From Clostridiales bacterium (lineage in GTDB: Bacteria > Bacillota > Clostridia > Oscillospirales > Oscillospiraceae), in assembly GCA_022764045.1 (NCBI GenBank), contig JALERU010000009.1:1-36567 (forward strand): a DNA stretch of 36,567 nt. Direction: 5' to 3'. The notes below the pieces were generated by a model. It was not told where the DNA came from, did no database searches, and saw nothing but the letters and a program-made list of their open reading frames with translations. Below, piece by piece: positions 8,001 through 14,944 of the stretch. Positions within the stretch are counted from its first letter, which is position 1; every line of letters starts with the position of its first letter. The position numbers and the translations under genes were made by a program.

Positions 8001-9507
8001 AGAAAAGCAGAAAGTTGCTGAGACATTAAAGACAGATCCTGGAACCGAGGTCATTATCTACGCCCAGACATACTTGGATATTCAGACCACTAAATATGAT
8101 AGAGCTGCGGATGCGCCGTCTCTGTCCATGGATATCACACCCAAGATGCAGTTGATTGCCTCTACCGCCAAAACAGCGGATAGAATTGTATTAAATAGTG
8201 CTGGTAAAAATTCCGTTACCTATGGTGAACCACAGGACTTGACCATTATCACCCCGACGCAGATCAGCCTGACTCTGCCATCGACCTTTGCAAAGAAAAC
8301 GGTTTATATCAAACATGAAGCATCCAACGGCAAAACCTATTACTATACTGCACAAGCAGACGACAATGCCAACATCACGTTTACCTCTCAGCATGGCTTT
8401 AGTCCGTTCACGTTCTTGACAAAGAATGAAGCGGCAGCCGAGGTCAACGGGATTGGCTATCCGACGCTGCAAGATGCAGTCAATGCCGTGCAGGACGGCC
8501 AGACCATTAAGGTCCTGAAAGACGGCGACACCGCGACTGTCAACCGTAAGGTGAAGTTTGCAGTGGCAACGGACACCGGCGTCGCGAACTACACAATTGC
8601 AGTAACGGGCAATTACAAGAACCAAAGCACCACCGCGAATGAATACGATGTTGTACCGGCTGGCTCCTCCGGCGGTTCTGGCGGCAGTGTGACCACCTAC
8701 GCCATCACCACTAATTCCCCCGTCAACGGCACCGTGACCGCCAGCCCCAAGAGCGCGGCGAAGGGCGCAACTGTCACCCTCGCCGTCGCCCCCACCGAGG
8801 GCTATCAACTGGACAAGCTGACGGTGGCAGACAATGATGGCAAGGAAATTACCCTCACAGACGAGGGCAACGGTAAGTACACCTTCACCATGCCCGCCTC
8901 TAAAGTGGAGGTCACCGCCACCTTCAAGCAGGCCCCCGTTGTCCACGTCTGCCCCTCTGAAAAGTACACCGACGTGGACACCACCCAGTGGTATCACGAG
9001 GGTGTGGATTACGTCATTGCCAACGGTATGATGAACGGCACCGGCACGAACATTTTCGAGCCCAACGCCACCACCACCCGCGGCATGATCGTCACCATCC
9101 TCTACCGTCTGGAGAAGGAACCCGCTGCCGGGACCTCCCCCTTCACCGACGTGGACGCCACCCAGTGGTACGCCAAGGCCGTGGCTTGGGCCGCCGCCAA
9201 CGGTGTGGTGAACGGTACCTCCCCTACCACCTTCAACCCCAACGACCCCATCACCCGGGAGCAGATGGCGGCCATCCTGTACCGCTATGCCTCCTTCAAG
9301 GGTTATGACGTAACCCAAAAGGCCGATCTGGCAGGCTTCACTGACGCCGCCCAGATCAGCGATTACGCGAAAGACCCCATGGCCTGGGCCAACAAGGAAG
9401 GGCTCATCGGCGGCGTCTCCGCCACCACCCTCCAGCCCCAGGGCAGCGCCACCCGCGCTCAGGTTGCCACCATCCTGATGCGCTTCTGCGAAAACGTGGC
9501 AAAATAA
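5011..9507 (+). CDS. Large secreted SLH-anchored surface protein with GLUG/beta-helix repeats
   Basis: A 1498-residue exported protein that probably coats or projects from the cell wall. A Sec signal peptide (MKKRLL, hydrophobic core, ALA before AETE) covers residues 1-26. GLUG-type repeats follow, with VGGL(V/A/I/L)G motifs at about 144, 173, 211, 242 and 283. Three short repeats of the form YPTLxxAxxAxxDGxTIxxLKD lie near 378, 570 and 1141, typical of parallel beta-helix adhesins. After a Gly/Ser linker (about 1217-1228) comes an InlB B-repeat-like domain (1230-1307), then three S-layer homology domains (about 1317-1375, 1378-1437, 1440-1498; FTDVDATQWYAKAV, ITREQMAAILYR), which bind cell-wall polymer. 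ATG 5011 follows GAGGAGG. The last 270 codons are far more GC-rich than the middle of the gene, which suggests assembly from modules. Ligand and role are unknown. Confidence 0.9.
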   Translation: MKKRLLTSIVAICMLVSLLPTMALAAETEPWGGGDGSAGYKAYEISTVEQLKELAKHVNEGQDYSGKYFKLTANIDLAGEDWTPIGTKEHSFKGHFDGNNKTISNLTINNADLDYAGLFGKLETSGELKNVTINNVSITAGAQVGALVGSAYTGTVSGVTVKGNIQIKGSYKVGGLAGEGYAKIDKCVVDGADGSTITGSYKATNLEGDCVGGLVGFRGEGTTIVTTSCTVNNVTVTGTRKVGGLIGSTFYNNTVTDCSVENVTVGTNATAEYANDNQKTMCVGGLLGIFNDNGGKGTLSNCWVENITLTAPADVTARMGYISGGSRGEITNDKLPVPTEDQLKVTDVFTMGTNTGSNIPESQSNSAVLGGAEAAVKVEKNGTTTYQATLQKAIDSVDTKYGTTITLCKDITETVTTSKKPSNGKYEVHINFNGHVMTGNINNGSFSIYLNKESNGTIVGNLNNIGAEKEKEYNPYLRVYNTFVQGNITCGADENKYSKDKTEIHDGTHVTGTLTKGGKGSITAYIGSCYKESPENFLELNGTLVKRLATTDDHGCNYQVAADEVAKIIRNGESTTYPTLSKTFQAIQDGDTVEILKDISENTSFQIGKSITIDLKGHSITSNVSTSFKINKDAEPRINVVIKNGTLNNHKTGDGLYCVVWALRHTDLTLENVKLEASGENAMGMQIGSADTGNNPTVTINGAESAVTGKLVGIGIFNNNNGNAAGPTSGTLVVEDGIITGGGYGIAGNGTNHNTSITINGGTVKSTKAEGTGIFHPQQGNLTVNSGTIEGDTGIEMRAGTLNVNGGTIAGTAANFTKAENGSGNTTHGVGIAVSQHTTNLPITVNIKKTGENPPVISGQYALYEEDLQDTTAIDQIKITIIDGEFTSTATGESAKAVYSENVKSFISGGYFTNDPSEYVVEGKAAVASDKAGYSHMVGEKSAEGGIIVKPATKAPSVYSDIKDETAKSAANTSANTVSAPAIVDAANKEARDLTQEEKQKVAETLKTDPGTEVIIYAQTYLDIQTTKYDRAADAPSLSMDITPKMQLIASTAKTADRIVLNSAGKNSVTYGEPQDLTIITPTQISLTLPSTFAKKTVYIKHEASNGKTYYYTAQADDNANITFTSQHGFSPFTFLTKNEAAAEVNGIGYPTLQDAVNAVQDGQTIKVLKDGDTATVNRKVKFAVATDTGVANYTIAVTGNYKNQSTTANEYDVVPAGSSGGSGGSVTTYAITTNSPVNGTVTASPKSAAKGATVTLAVAPTEGYQLDKLTVADNDGKEITLTDEGNGKYTFTMPASKVEVTATFKQAPVVHVCPSEKYTDVDTTQWYHEGVDYVIANGMMNGTGTNIFEPNATTTRGMIVTILYRLEKEPAAGTSPFTDVDATQWYAKAVAWAAANGVVNGTSPTTFNPNDPITREQMAAILYRYASFKGYDVTQKADLAGFTDAAQISDYAKDPMAWANKEGLIGGVSATTLQPQGSATRAQVATILMRFCENVAK

Positions 9508-9529
9508 ATCCTCCCAAACAGCGCAAAAA

Positions 9530-9556
9530 GGAGAGCGCCTCGGCGCTCTCCTTTTT
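9530..9556. terminator. Strong bidirectional terminator
   Basis: GGAGAGCGCC (9530-9539) and GGCGCTCTCC (9542-9551) are followed by TTTTT and preceded by AAAAA, so the 10-bp stem works in both directions between the surface protein and the convergent SDR gene. Confidence 0.9.
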
Positions 9557-9566
9557 CCTATGCAAA

Positions 9567-9596
9567 CGGCTCCGCGGAAGAAATTCCGCGGAGCCG
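9567..9596 (-). terminator. Second hairpin, 13-bp stem, downstream of the SDR gene
   Basis: CGGCTCCGCGGAA (9567-9579) pairs perfectly with TTCCGCGGAGCCG (9584-9596) around a GAAA loop. On the minus strand TTTG follows, so it probably backs up the neighbouring terminator for the SDR transcript. Confidence 0.65.
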
Positions 9597-9642
9597 CTGC
9601 GTGATGGGAGAAAAAGATTGGTCGTAGGGTGTCTGGAAGGAA

Positions 9643-10482
9643 TCAGACGTTCATCACGATGCCAGAGTCGATGTTGAAAATCTGCCCGGTGAGCTCTTTG
9701 GACTCTTCCGAGGCCAGGTATTGGACGGTGTAAGCACAGTCTTCGGGTTGCTGGGCCCGACGGAGGGCGGAATTGGCGGCGCCCATTTTCTGGACGACCT
9801 CTTCTCCGGTCTCGCAGTCGTCGAACATGCCGGGCTGGAGCTTTTTCAGGGCCATGGCGGTGCCCTTGGAGTAGATGGCGGTATAGACAAGGCCGGGGTT
9901 GATCACGTTGACATTGACGTTGAACTCGCCCATTTCCTTGGCCAGGCAAAGGGCGTACTCGATGGTAGCCAGCTTGGTCACGCAGTACACCGGCTTGATG
10001 GGGTCCGGCAGATAGGCAGCGATGGAGGAAGTGATGATGATCTTGCCAAAGAGATTTTCCTTCATAGCGGGGATAAAGGCCTTGGTGGTTCGAATGACGC
10101 CTACGGTGTTGATGTTGTAGCCCCGGAGCCATTCCTCGTCAGGGGCTTTTTCGCAGGCGCCGCGGGTTGCCACGTCCTGCCCCACGCCGGCGTTGCAGAA
10201 AAGAACGTCCACGCGGTTGTCAAAGGCTTTTAGGATTTCCTGGCCCACGGCCTCCATCTGCTCGCCCGAGCTGACGTCCGCCTGGTAACTCTGAATGGTC
10301 AGGCCCAGAGCGGCGGCCTTTTCCTCGGTCTCCGTGGCGGGGTCGCGGTCAATGACGGCGACCTTTGCGCCGGCCTTGGCAAACTCAATGGCGGTGGACT
10401 GCCCGATGCCCGAGGCGCCGCCTGTGATGACCACATGATAGTCGCTGAAATCAAAAGTGATGTTTCTCTTTTGGTTGCGCAT
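9643..10482 (-). CDS. Short-chain dehydrogenase/reductase (SDR)
   Basis: An NAD(P)-dependent oxidoreductase of 279 residues, acting on an unidentified alcohol or ketone in the cytoplasm. The Rossmann motif TGGASGIG is at residues 20-27, CNAG at 96-99, the catalytic serine in SS (152-153), and the YxxxK pair at Tyr166 and Lys170 (YCVTK). Length and motif order fit the classical SDR class. VIDRD after the second beta strand places an acidic residue where NAD is usually preferred over NADP. The start ATG (10480-10482) has AAAGGAGG seven bases upstream. It shares the strand with the LysR gene 187 bases upstream but has its own promoter. Its position in the LysR-led group suggests that it works on the same substrate as the zinc dehydrogenase at 11789, perhaps at a different hydroxyl. 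Confidence 0.9.
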   Translation of the reverse strand: MRNQKRNITFDFSDYHVVITGGASGIGQSTAIEFAKAGAKVAVIDRDPATETEEKAAALGLTIQSYQADVSSGEQMEAVGQEILKAFDNRVDVLFCNAGVGQDVATRGACEKAPDEEWLRGYNINTVGVIRTTKAFIPAMKENLFGKIIITSSIAAYLPDPIKPVYCVTKLATIEYALCLAKEMGEFNVNVNVINPGLVYTAIYSKGTAMALKKLQPGMFDDCETGEEVVQKMGAANSALRRAQQPEDCAYTVQYLASEESKELTGQIFNIDSGIVMNV

Positions 10483-10602
10483 GAATATCCTCCTTTGTGT
10501 GATGGGTGGTTCGGTGGGGAGGTTCCGTTGAGGACGGAGCGCGGGAAAACGAGGGAAACTGCTTGTGCAAATTCATCCTACCACGCCGATGTTGTGAAGT
10601 CC

Positions 10603-10631
10603 ATCATAAAAAACAGGATAGATCATGTTGA
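10603..10631 (-). promoter_or_regulatory. Promoter of the SDR gene
   Basis: On the minus strand TCAACA (10626-10631), a 17-base spacer and TATGAT (10603-10608) make a plausible sigma-A promoter about 120 bases before the start codon, so the SDR gene may be controlled separately from LysR. Confidence 0.5.
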
Positions 10632-10669
10632 TTTTTGTGCGGATTGTCTCCACTGCCCTCTGCCGGGAC

Positions 10670-11560
10670 TCACAGGTCGGATAAATAGTCCCGCAGGTAC
10701 TGCCGGAAGGTCACCGCGCTGGGGGAGAGGGGCGGGGATTTTTTCCAATAGAGCTTTTTCACCAGGGAGAAATTCCGAAACTCCTTGGGCTGCAGGAAGG
10801 CTGCGTAGTTGGAAAGGGTTTCCTCCCGCAGCATGGCGCATTGGGTGGTGATCATGATGCCGGCTCCCTTTTCAAACATTCGGTAGCGGAGCATGTATTC
10901 CATCTCCATCACCTCCCGGGGCTGAAAGCCGATCTCACGGAGGATTTGATCCACAACCTGCTGAAAGACGTCTGATTTGGGGCGAAAGAGGAAAACTTCG
11001 TCTTGAAAGTCGAAAATACTGAGGGTTTTCTGGTCCTGCCGGGCCAGGGGGTGGCTTTTGGGAACGGCCACGATGATGCTGTCCCGGAACAGGTCGCAGT
11101 GCTCCAGGTTGCGGTTGTCCAGGTCCAGATCGGTCATAATGAAGTCCAGGTTGGCCTGGTCCATCAGCTTGCCCTGGCGGTCCGGGTCCCGACTGAGCTG
11201 GTGGATGTGGATATCCGGGTGGGCCGCCCGAAAGTCCTGGAGCAGATGGGTCCAGAGAGCCCCGTCCTGCACGGAAAAGCTGATCCGTTTCTGGTTGCGG
11301 CCCTGGACAGTGTGGATGGCGTCAACCCCGCCTTGGAGCGCGGTAAAAGCCTCCCTTACATAGGGGAGAAAATTTCTGCCGGCCTCGTTGAGCCGCATGT
11401 TGCGGCCCACACGGTCGAATAGTTCTACCCCCAGCTCCCGCTCCAGCGCACGGATTCCCGCGCTGACGGCGGAGGGGCTGACATGGAGCTTTTCGCCTGC
11501 TTTCTGTACGTGTTCGTTGGTGGCGACTTCCTGAAAATATTCCAGATGGAGCAAATTCAT
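10670..11560 (-). CDS. LysR-family transcriptional regulator
   Basis: A 296-residue LTTR. The N-terminal winged helix-turn-helix is clear: LEYFQEVATNEHVQKAGEKL, VSPSAVSAGIRALEREL, LFDRVGRNMRLNEAG. The rest is the periplasmic-binding-protein-like effector domain (about 90-290). I place the start at 11558-11560 (MNLLHLEYF) because AAGGAGA lies five bases upstream; an upstream ATG at 11593 would add 11 residues without a ribosome site. LTTRs usually control a divergent neighbour, here the zinc dehydrogenase starting at 11789, and respond to a pathway intermediate. The 228-base divergent gap is where its sites should be. SDR downstream and ADH, ThDP enzyme and permease upstream are the likely regulon. 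Confidence 0.93.
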   Translation of the reverse strand: MNLLHLEYFQEVATNEHVQKAGEKLHVSPSAVSAGIRALERELGVELFDRVGRNMRLNEAGRNFLPYVREAFTALQGGVDAIHTVQGRNQKRISFSVQDGALWTHLLQDFRAAHPDIHIHQLSRDPDRQGKLMDQANLDFIMTDLDLDNRNLEHCDLFRDSIIVAVPKSHPLARQDQKTLSIFDFQDEVFLFRPKSDVFQQVVDQILREIGFQPREVMEMEYMLRYRMFEKGAGIMITTQCAMLREETLSNYAAFLQPKEFRNFSLVKKLYWKKSPPLSPSAVTFRQYLRDYLSDL

Positions 11561-11585
11561 AACTGTCTCCTTCTTACCCGAAAAG

Positions 11586-11612
11586 GGTTTCATTGGTGGA
11601 AAGGGTTAAACC
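11586..11612. promoter_or_regulatory. Possible LysR-type operator in the divergent gap
   Basis: GGTTT (11586-11590) and AAACC (11608-11612) form an interrupted dyad, and AAAGGGTT occurs twice in direct orientation (11582-11589, 11600-11607). It sits close to the LysR start, as autoregulatory LTTR sites do. Weak evidence. Confidence 0.25.
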
Positions 11613-11687
11613 GGGAAGTTTGGGCCCGGGAAGAGAGCCAAACAGGTATGAAGCAAAAAAGTGGATGAACTGTGCAAAAAGCTGAGA

Positions 11688-11717
11688 TGGACGGGGGATA
11701 GGACCAGATGTTATAGT
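11688..11717 (+). promoter_or_regulatory. Promoter of the dehydrogenase/ThDP/MFS genes
   Basis: TGGACG (11688-11693), 18 bases, TATAGT (11712-11717). The -35 box is poor, which fits activator-dependent transcription by the divergent LysR protein. Confidence 0.45.
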
Positions 11718-11788
11718 CAAAGTGCCGAAGGCGATTGGAGACACATTCCATCCCATCGAAAATCAACAAAGAGAAAGGAAGGAACCGA

Positions 11789-12847
11789 ATGAAAATGAAA
11801 GCATTGGTAAAGCAGAAGGCGGGCCCCGAGAATGTCCTCATGGAGGTCCCGGTTCCGGAGATTCAGGCGGATGAGATCCTGATCCGTGTGAAAGCTGCCT
11901 CTGTGTGCGGCTCGGACATGCATAAGTTTTCCTGGGCGCCCAGCATGTACATGTATGAAAAGTACCTGCCGCTGATCTTTGGCCACGAATTCTCCGGCGT
12001 GGTGGAGAAGATCGGCGAGAAGATCGACCCTGCCGTGGCCAAGCCCGGCGACCGGGTGACCATCAACAACGCCCATTCCTGCGGCGTGTGTGAGTTCTGC
12101 CGCAAGGGCCTGGTGATGCTGTGCCCTGAGTTCTATTGGAACGGCGGCACCAAGGACGGCGCTTTTGCGGAGTTCACCGTGGTCAAGGCGGACCAGATCC
12201 TGAAGATGCCTGACAATATGTCCTTTGTGGCGGGCTCTCTCATCGAGCCTCTGGGCGTGGCGGCCAACGCAGTGGACAAGCTGGGGATCGGCCTGGGCAC
12301 GAAGGTGGGCGTCATTGGAGCCGGCGCCATTGGCCTGTTCGCCACCCTGATGGCCAAGGCGGCGGGGGCTGCTCAGTGCGTGAGCATCGGCCTGCGCAGC
12401 GACCTGCCCCGCCTGCAGTTGGCGGTGGAGGAGCTGGGAGCCGACGCCTATATCATCAACGACGAGCAGAACGCCGTGGAAGAAGTGAAAAAGCTGACCG
12501 ACGGCATGGGACTGGATGTGGTCTTTGAGTGCTCCGGCGTGCCCCAAATGGTGAATCTGGCAACAGATCTCATCCGCATGGGCGGAAAGGTCGGCGTTGT
12601 GGGCATCTATTCGGGGAAGGCGGAGCTGGATCTCTCCACGCTGGTGAGAAGCCAGAAGAGCCTGATCTGCACCTTTGGCGGCATGACCCCCTATGGCCGC
12701 ACCCTGGAGTGGGCCAAAGGACACCCGGAGCTGATGCAGAAGGCGGAAAAAATTGTGACCCACAAGAATCAGCTGGAGGATTTTGAGGAAATGCTGCGGC
12801 GCAGCCGGGCCCACGAGAGCATCAAAGAGGTCTTCGTGTTTGACTGA
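11789..12847 (+). CDS. Zinc-dependent medium-chain alcohol/polyol dehydrogenase
   Basis: A 352-residue MDR-family enzyme that oxidises a secondary hydroxyl with NAD(P). Catalytic zinc ligands are visible as Cys40 (VCGSD), His66-Glu67 (GHE) and Glu153 (IEPLG). The structural zinc site has four cysteines: 98, 101, 104 and 112. The nucleotide fold has GAGAIG at 177-182. The closest families are sorbitol/threonine/galactitol-phosphate-type dehydrogenases and butanediol dehydrogenase; the sequence alone does not choose. The start at 11789 follows AAGGAAGGA; an upstream GTG/ATG extension to 11735 has no ribosome site. It begins a plus-strand series with the ThDP enzyme and permease, diverging from LysR. 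Confidence 0.92.
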   Translation: MKMKALVKQKAGPENVLMEVPVPEIQADEILIRVKAASVCGSDMHKFSWAPSMYMYEKYLPLIFGHEFSGVVEKIGEKIDPAVAKPGDRVTINNAHSCGVCEFCRKGLVMLCPEFYWNGGTKDGAFAEFTVVKADQILKMPDNMSFVAGSLIEPLGVAANAVDKLGIGLGTKVGVIGAGAIGLFATLMAKAAGAAQCVSIGLRSDLPRLQLAVEELGADAYIINDEQNAVEEVKKLTDGMGLDVVFECSGVPQMVNLATDLIRMGGKVGVVGIYSGKAELDLSTLVRSQKSLICTFGGMTPYGRTLEWAKGHPELMQKAEKIVTHKNQLEDFEEMLRRSRAHESIKEVFVFD

Positions 12848-12891
12848 CTGCTCCCCCCTGCGACCGAAGAGAAATGGTGAGGAACTGACAA

Positions 12892-12946
12892 ATTTTGCAG
12901 AAATCTGCTCACTACTTCTATTGTAATCGCCCATTTTGTAGAAATC
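12892..12946. repeat. Direct repeat pair ATTTTGyAGAAATC
   Basis: Two 14-base copies (12892-12905 and 12933-12946) match at 13 of 14 positions, 41 bases apart, in an AT-rich patch between the dehydrogenase and ThDP genes. The core TGyAGAA is one base from the Spo0A box TGTCGAA. A perfect palindrome ACAAATTTGT follows at 12950-12959. These look like regulator sites, but no regulator is assigned. Confidence 0.4.
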
Positions 12947-12988
12947 CATACAAATTTGTGGATAAACTGTTTGCTTTTTTGAAAAAGA

Positions 12989-13038
12989 GTTTCCCATGGG
13001 GATGGCCGCAGGTTGAGGCTGCGGCGGGGACTGAGGGG
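12989..13038 (+). promoter_or_regulatory. Stem-loop in the leader of the ThDP-enzyme gene
   Basis: GCCGCAG (13005-13011) and CTGCGGC (13019-13025) form a 7-bp hairpin. It is flanked by TTCCC and GGGAA segments that could close it from outside. It ends about 40 bases before the start codon and could be an attenuating or processing structure in the 233-base gap. Confidence 0.35.
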
Positions 13039-13080
13039 AACTGCTGCTTGTGACGTAAAAACGGAAAAGGAGAGTATATC

Positions 13081-14775
13081 ATGAGTAAAATGCTTACCGG
13101 AGGCCAGCTTGTTGCCAAGGCCCTGAAAAAAGAAGGAATCACCACCGTGTTCGCCCTGTCCGGTGGCCATACCATGCCGATTATGTACGGCCTGCGGGAA
13201 GAGGGGATTGAGGTCATCAGCGTGCGCCATGAGAGCGCGGCCGGTTATGCCGCCGACGCCTATGCCCGGGTCAGCGGAAAGCCCGGCGTGGTGATTACCA
13301 CCGCCGGCCCCGGCGTGACCAACTGCGTGACCCCCATGGTGGAGGCCTATGAGGCCGGCACCCCTCTCGTCCACATCGGCGGCGGCGGGTTCCAGCAGAT
13401 GTACGACATGGGCGTTTCCCAGGACAGCCCCACCCTGGACATGATGCGCCCGGTTTGCAAGGACGTGAAGCGCTGCCTGGTGACCGCCCGTCTGCCTGAG
13501 TATGTCCGCAAGGCTTTCCGCCGGGCCACCAGCGCGGACTCGGGCCCTGTCTATCTGGAGCTGCCTGTGACCACCCTGCTGGGTACGGTGCCCGAGGAGC
13601 AGGCAGTTTTCTATGAGGAAGATCCCATCCAGTCCGCCGCCTTCGGCGACCCCGCCCGGGTGAAGGCCGCCGCCAAGGTTTTGGCAGAGGCCAAGAAGCC
13701 CGTGCTGGTGCTGGGGGAGCAGTGCCGCTACTCCACCCTGTATGGGGAGTATGTGGAGCAGCTGGTGAACTATTTGAAGATGCCGGTGCACACCACCTTC
13801 CTGCCCACCCTCCGGGGCCTGTTCTGCGACGAGTCCAAGAATGAGCTCTTCACCCTGGGCGAGAATGCGGTGGCTGCGGCAGACGTGATTGTGGAGCTGA
13901 ACGTCAACAACCTGCAGAATCTGGCCATGGCAAAGGCCCCCGCTTGGAACGCCGACGCCAAGGTCATTCAGATCAATGAGGACGACAACAAGATCGGTTT
14001 CAACCGGGATGCGGACATCGGCTTTGTGGCCAGCCCCGGCGCGGCCGCCATGCAGCTCTATCAGGAGATCATCCAGTTGATCCCCGAGGTCACCAGCACT
14101 GCCTGGGTGGACGAGGCCAGAGAGCTGTGCAGCCGGGCCAGAGCTCCCTTTATCGAAGCAAAGGACAGCCAGGCGCAGCCTCCTCTCCCCGGCCGTCTGG
14201 CCGCCGAGGTGATGCGGTTTATCGAGAAGAACGGCCTCCAGGACTGGCACATCATCTGTGACGGCGGCGACGCTGCCCAGTGGATGCTGTATAACTCGGT
14301 GGCCCACTATCCCGGCCAGGTAGTGAAGTTCAGCAACCTGGGCACCATCGGCACCGGCGCCGGCTTCACCCTGGGCGCTTGGGCCGCAGACCGCCGGCCT
14401 GTCCTCTGGTACTCCGGAGACGGCTCCTTCGGCTTCCACACCATGGAGCTGGAGACCATGGTCCGCAACGGCGTGCCTGTGATCTGCGTCATCTCCAACG
14501 ACTCCTCCTGGGGCATGATCAAGCTCTCCGAAGAGCTGCGCAGCCCGGACTTTATCGCCGAGAACGGACACCACAGCATCAACCTGCTGCAAACCATGTT
14601 CCCCTATGAAAAGGTCACGGAGCTGTGGGGCGGCGTCGGCCTCCAGGTCCACAAGTATGAGGAGATTGTCCCCGCCCTGGAGAAGATCCTGGCCTCCGGC
14701 AAGCCGGGCATCCTGAACTGCGAAGTGGATCAGAAGGCATACAGCCCCCGCACCAAGTCCTTTGCCGGCCTTTGA
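13081..14775 (+). CDS. ThDP-dependent enzyme of the acetolactate synthase / 2-hydroxyacyl-CoA lyase type
   Basis: A 564-residue thiamine-diphosphate enzyme that should cleave, decarboxylate or join a 2-keto acid or acyl compound. The N-terminal pyrimidine domain carries the activating glutamate in VRHES (Glu51) and the AGPG loop. The C-terminal pyrophosphate domain has SGDGS (Gly446-Asp447-Gly448) and ISND (Asn473), the usual metal/ThDP motif. The fold matches acetolactate synthase large subunits, oxalyl-CoA decarboxylase and benzoylformate decarboxylase. There is no small regulatory subunit beside it, which argues against a biosynthetic IlvB, and no CoA transferase, which argues against oxalate use. 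ATG 13081 follows AAAAGGAGAG. With a dehydrogenase before and a permease after, a catabolic C-C cleaving step is the best inference. Confidence 0.9.
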   Translation: MSKMLTGGQLVAKALKKEGITTVFALSGGHTMPIMYGLREEGIEVISVRHESAAGYAADAYARVSGKPGVVITTAGPGVTNCVTPMVEAYEAGTPLVHIGGGGFQQMYDMGVSQDSPTLDMMRPVCKDVKRCLVTARLPEYVRKAFRRATSADSGPVYLELPVTTLLGTVPEEQAVFYEEDPIQSAAFGDPARVKAAAKVLAEAKKPVLVLGEQCRYSTLYGEYVEQLVNYLKMPVHTTFLPTLRGLFCDESKNELFTLGENAVAAADVIVELNVNNLQNLAMAKAPAWNADAKVIQINEDDNKIGFNRDADIGFVASPGAAAMQLYQEIIQLIPEVTSTAWVDEARELCSRARAPFIEAKDSQAQPPLPGRLAAEVMRFIEKNGLQDWHIICDGGDAAQWMLYNSVAHYPGQVVKFSNLGTIGTGAGFTLGAWAADRRPVLWYSGDGSFGFHTMELETMVRNGVPVICVISNDSSWGMIKLSEELRSPDFIAENGHHSINLLQTMFPYEKVTELWGGVGLQVHKYEEIVPALEKILASGKPGILNCEVDQKAYSPRTKSFAGL

Positions 14776-14815
14776 TTCCATCCTGTCCAACGCCTGAGCC
14801 AACAGCTGTATTATA

Positions 14816-14881
14816 GAAAACCCCAGGGAAAGCCTGGCGGCGCCTTTGAAGCCCAAGGGCCAAAGCCGCTGCCGGGTTTTC
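14816..14881 (+). ncRNA. Predicted three-way-junction RNA in the leader of the MFS gene
   Basis: GAAAACCC (14816-14823) pairs with GGGTTTTC (14874-14881). Inside, CAGG/CCTG (14824-14827/14833-14836) forms one arm. GCGGC/GCCGC (14837-14841/14865-14869) with TTTG/CAAA (14845-14848/14861-14864) and GCC/GGC (14851-14853/14858-14860) forms the other. The junction has almost no free bases and lies 64 bases before the start codon. There is no U tail after the closing stem, so a simple terminator is unlikely. I do not recognise it as a known riboswitch. Confidence 0.45.
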
Positions 14882-14944
14882 CCCCAGGGAACCCTGTGAA
14901 CCTGCGGCTGTGGCCTATGACTATGAAGAATGGAGGATCACACC

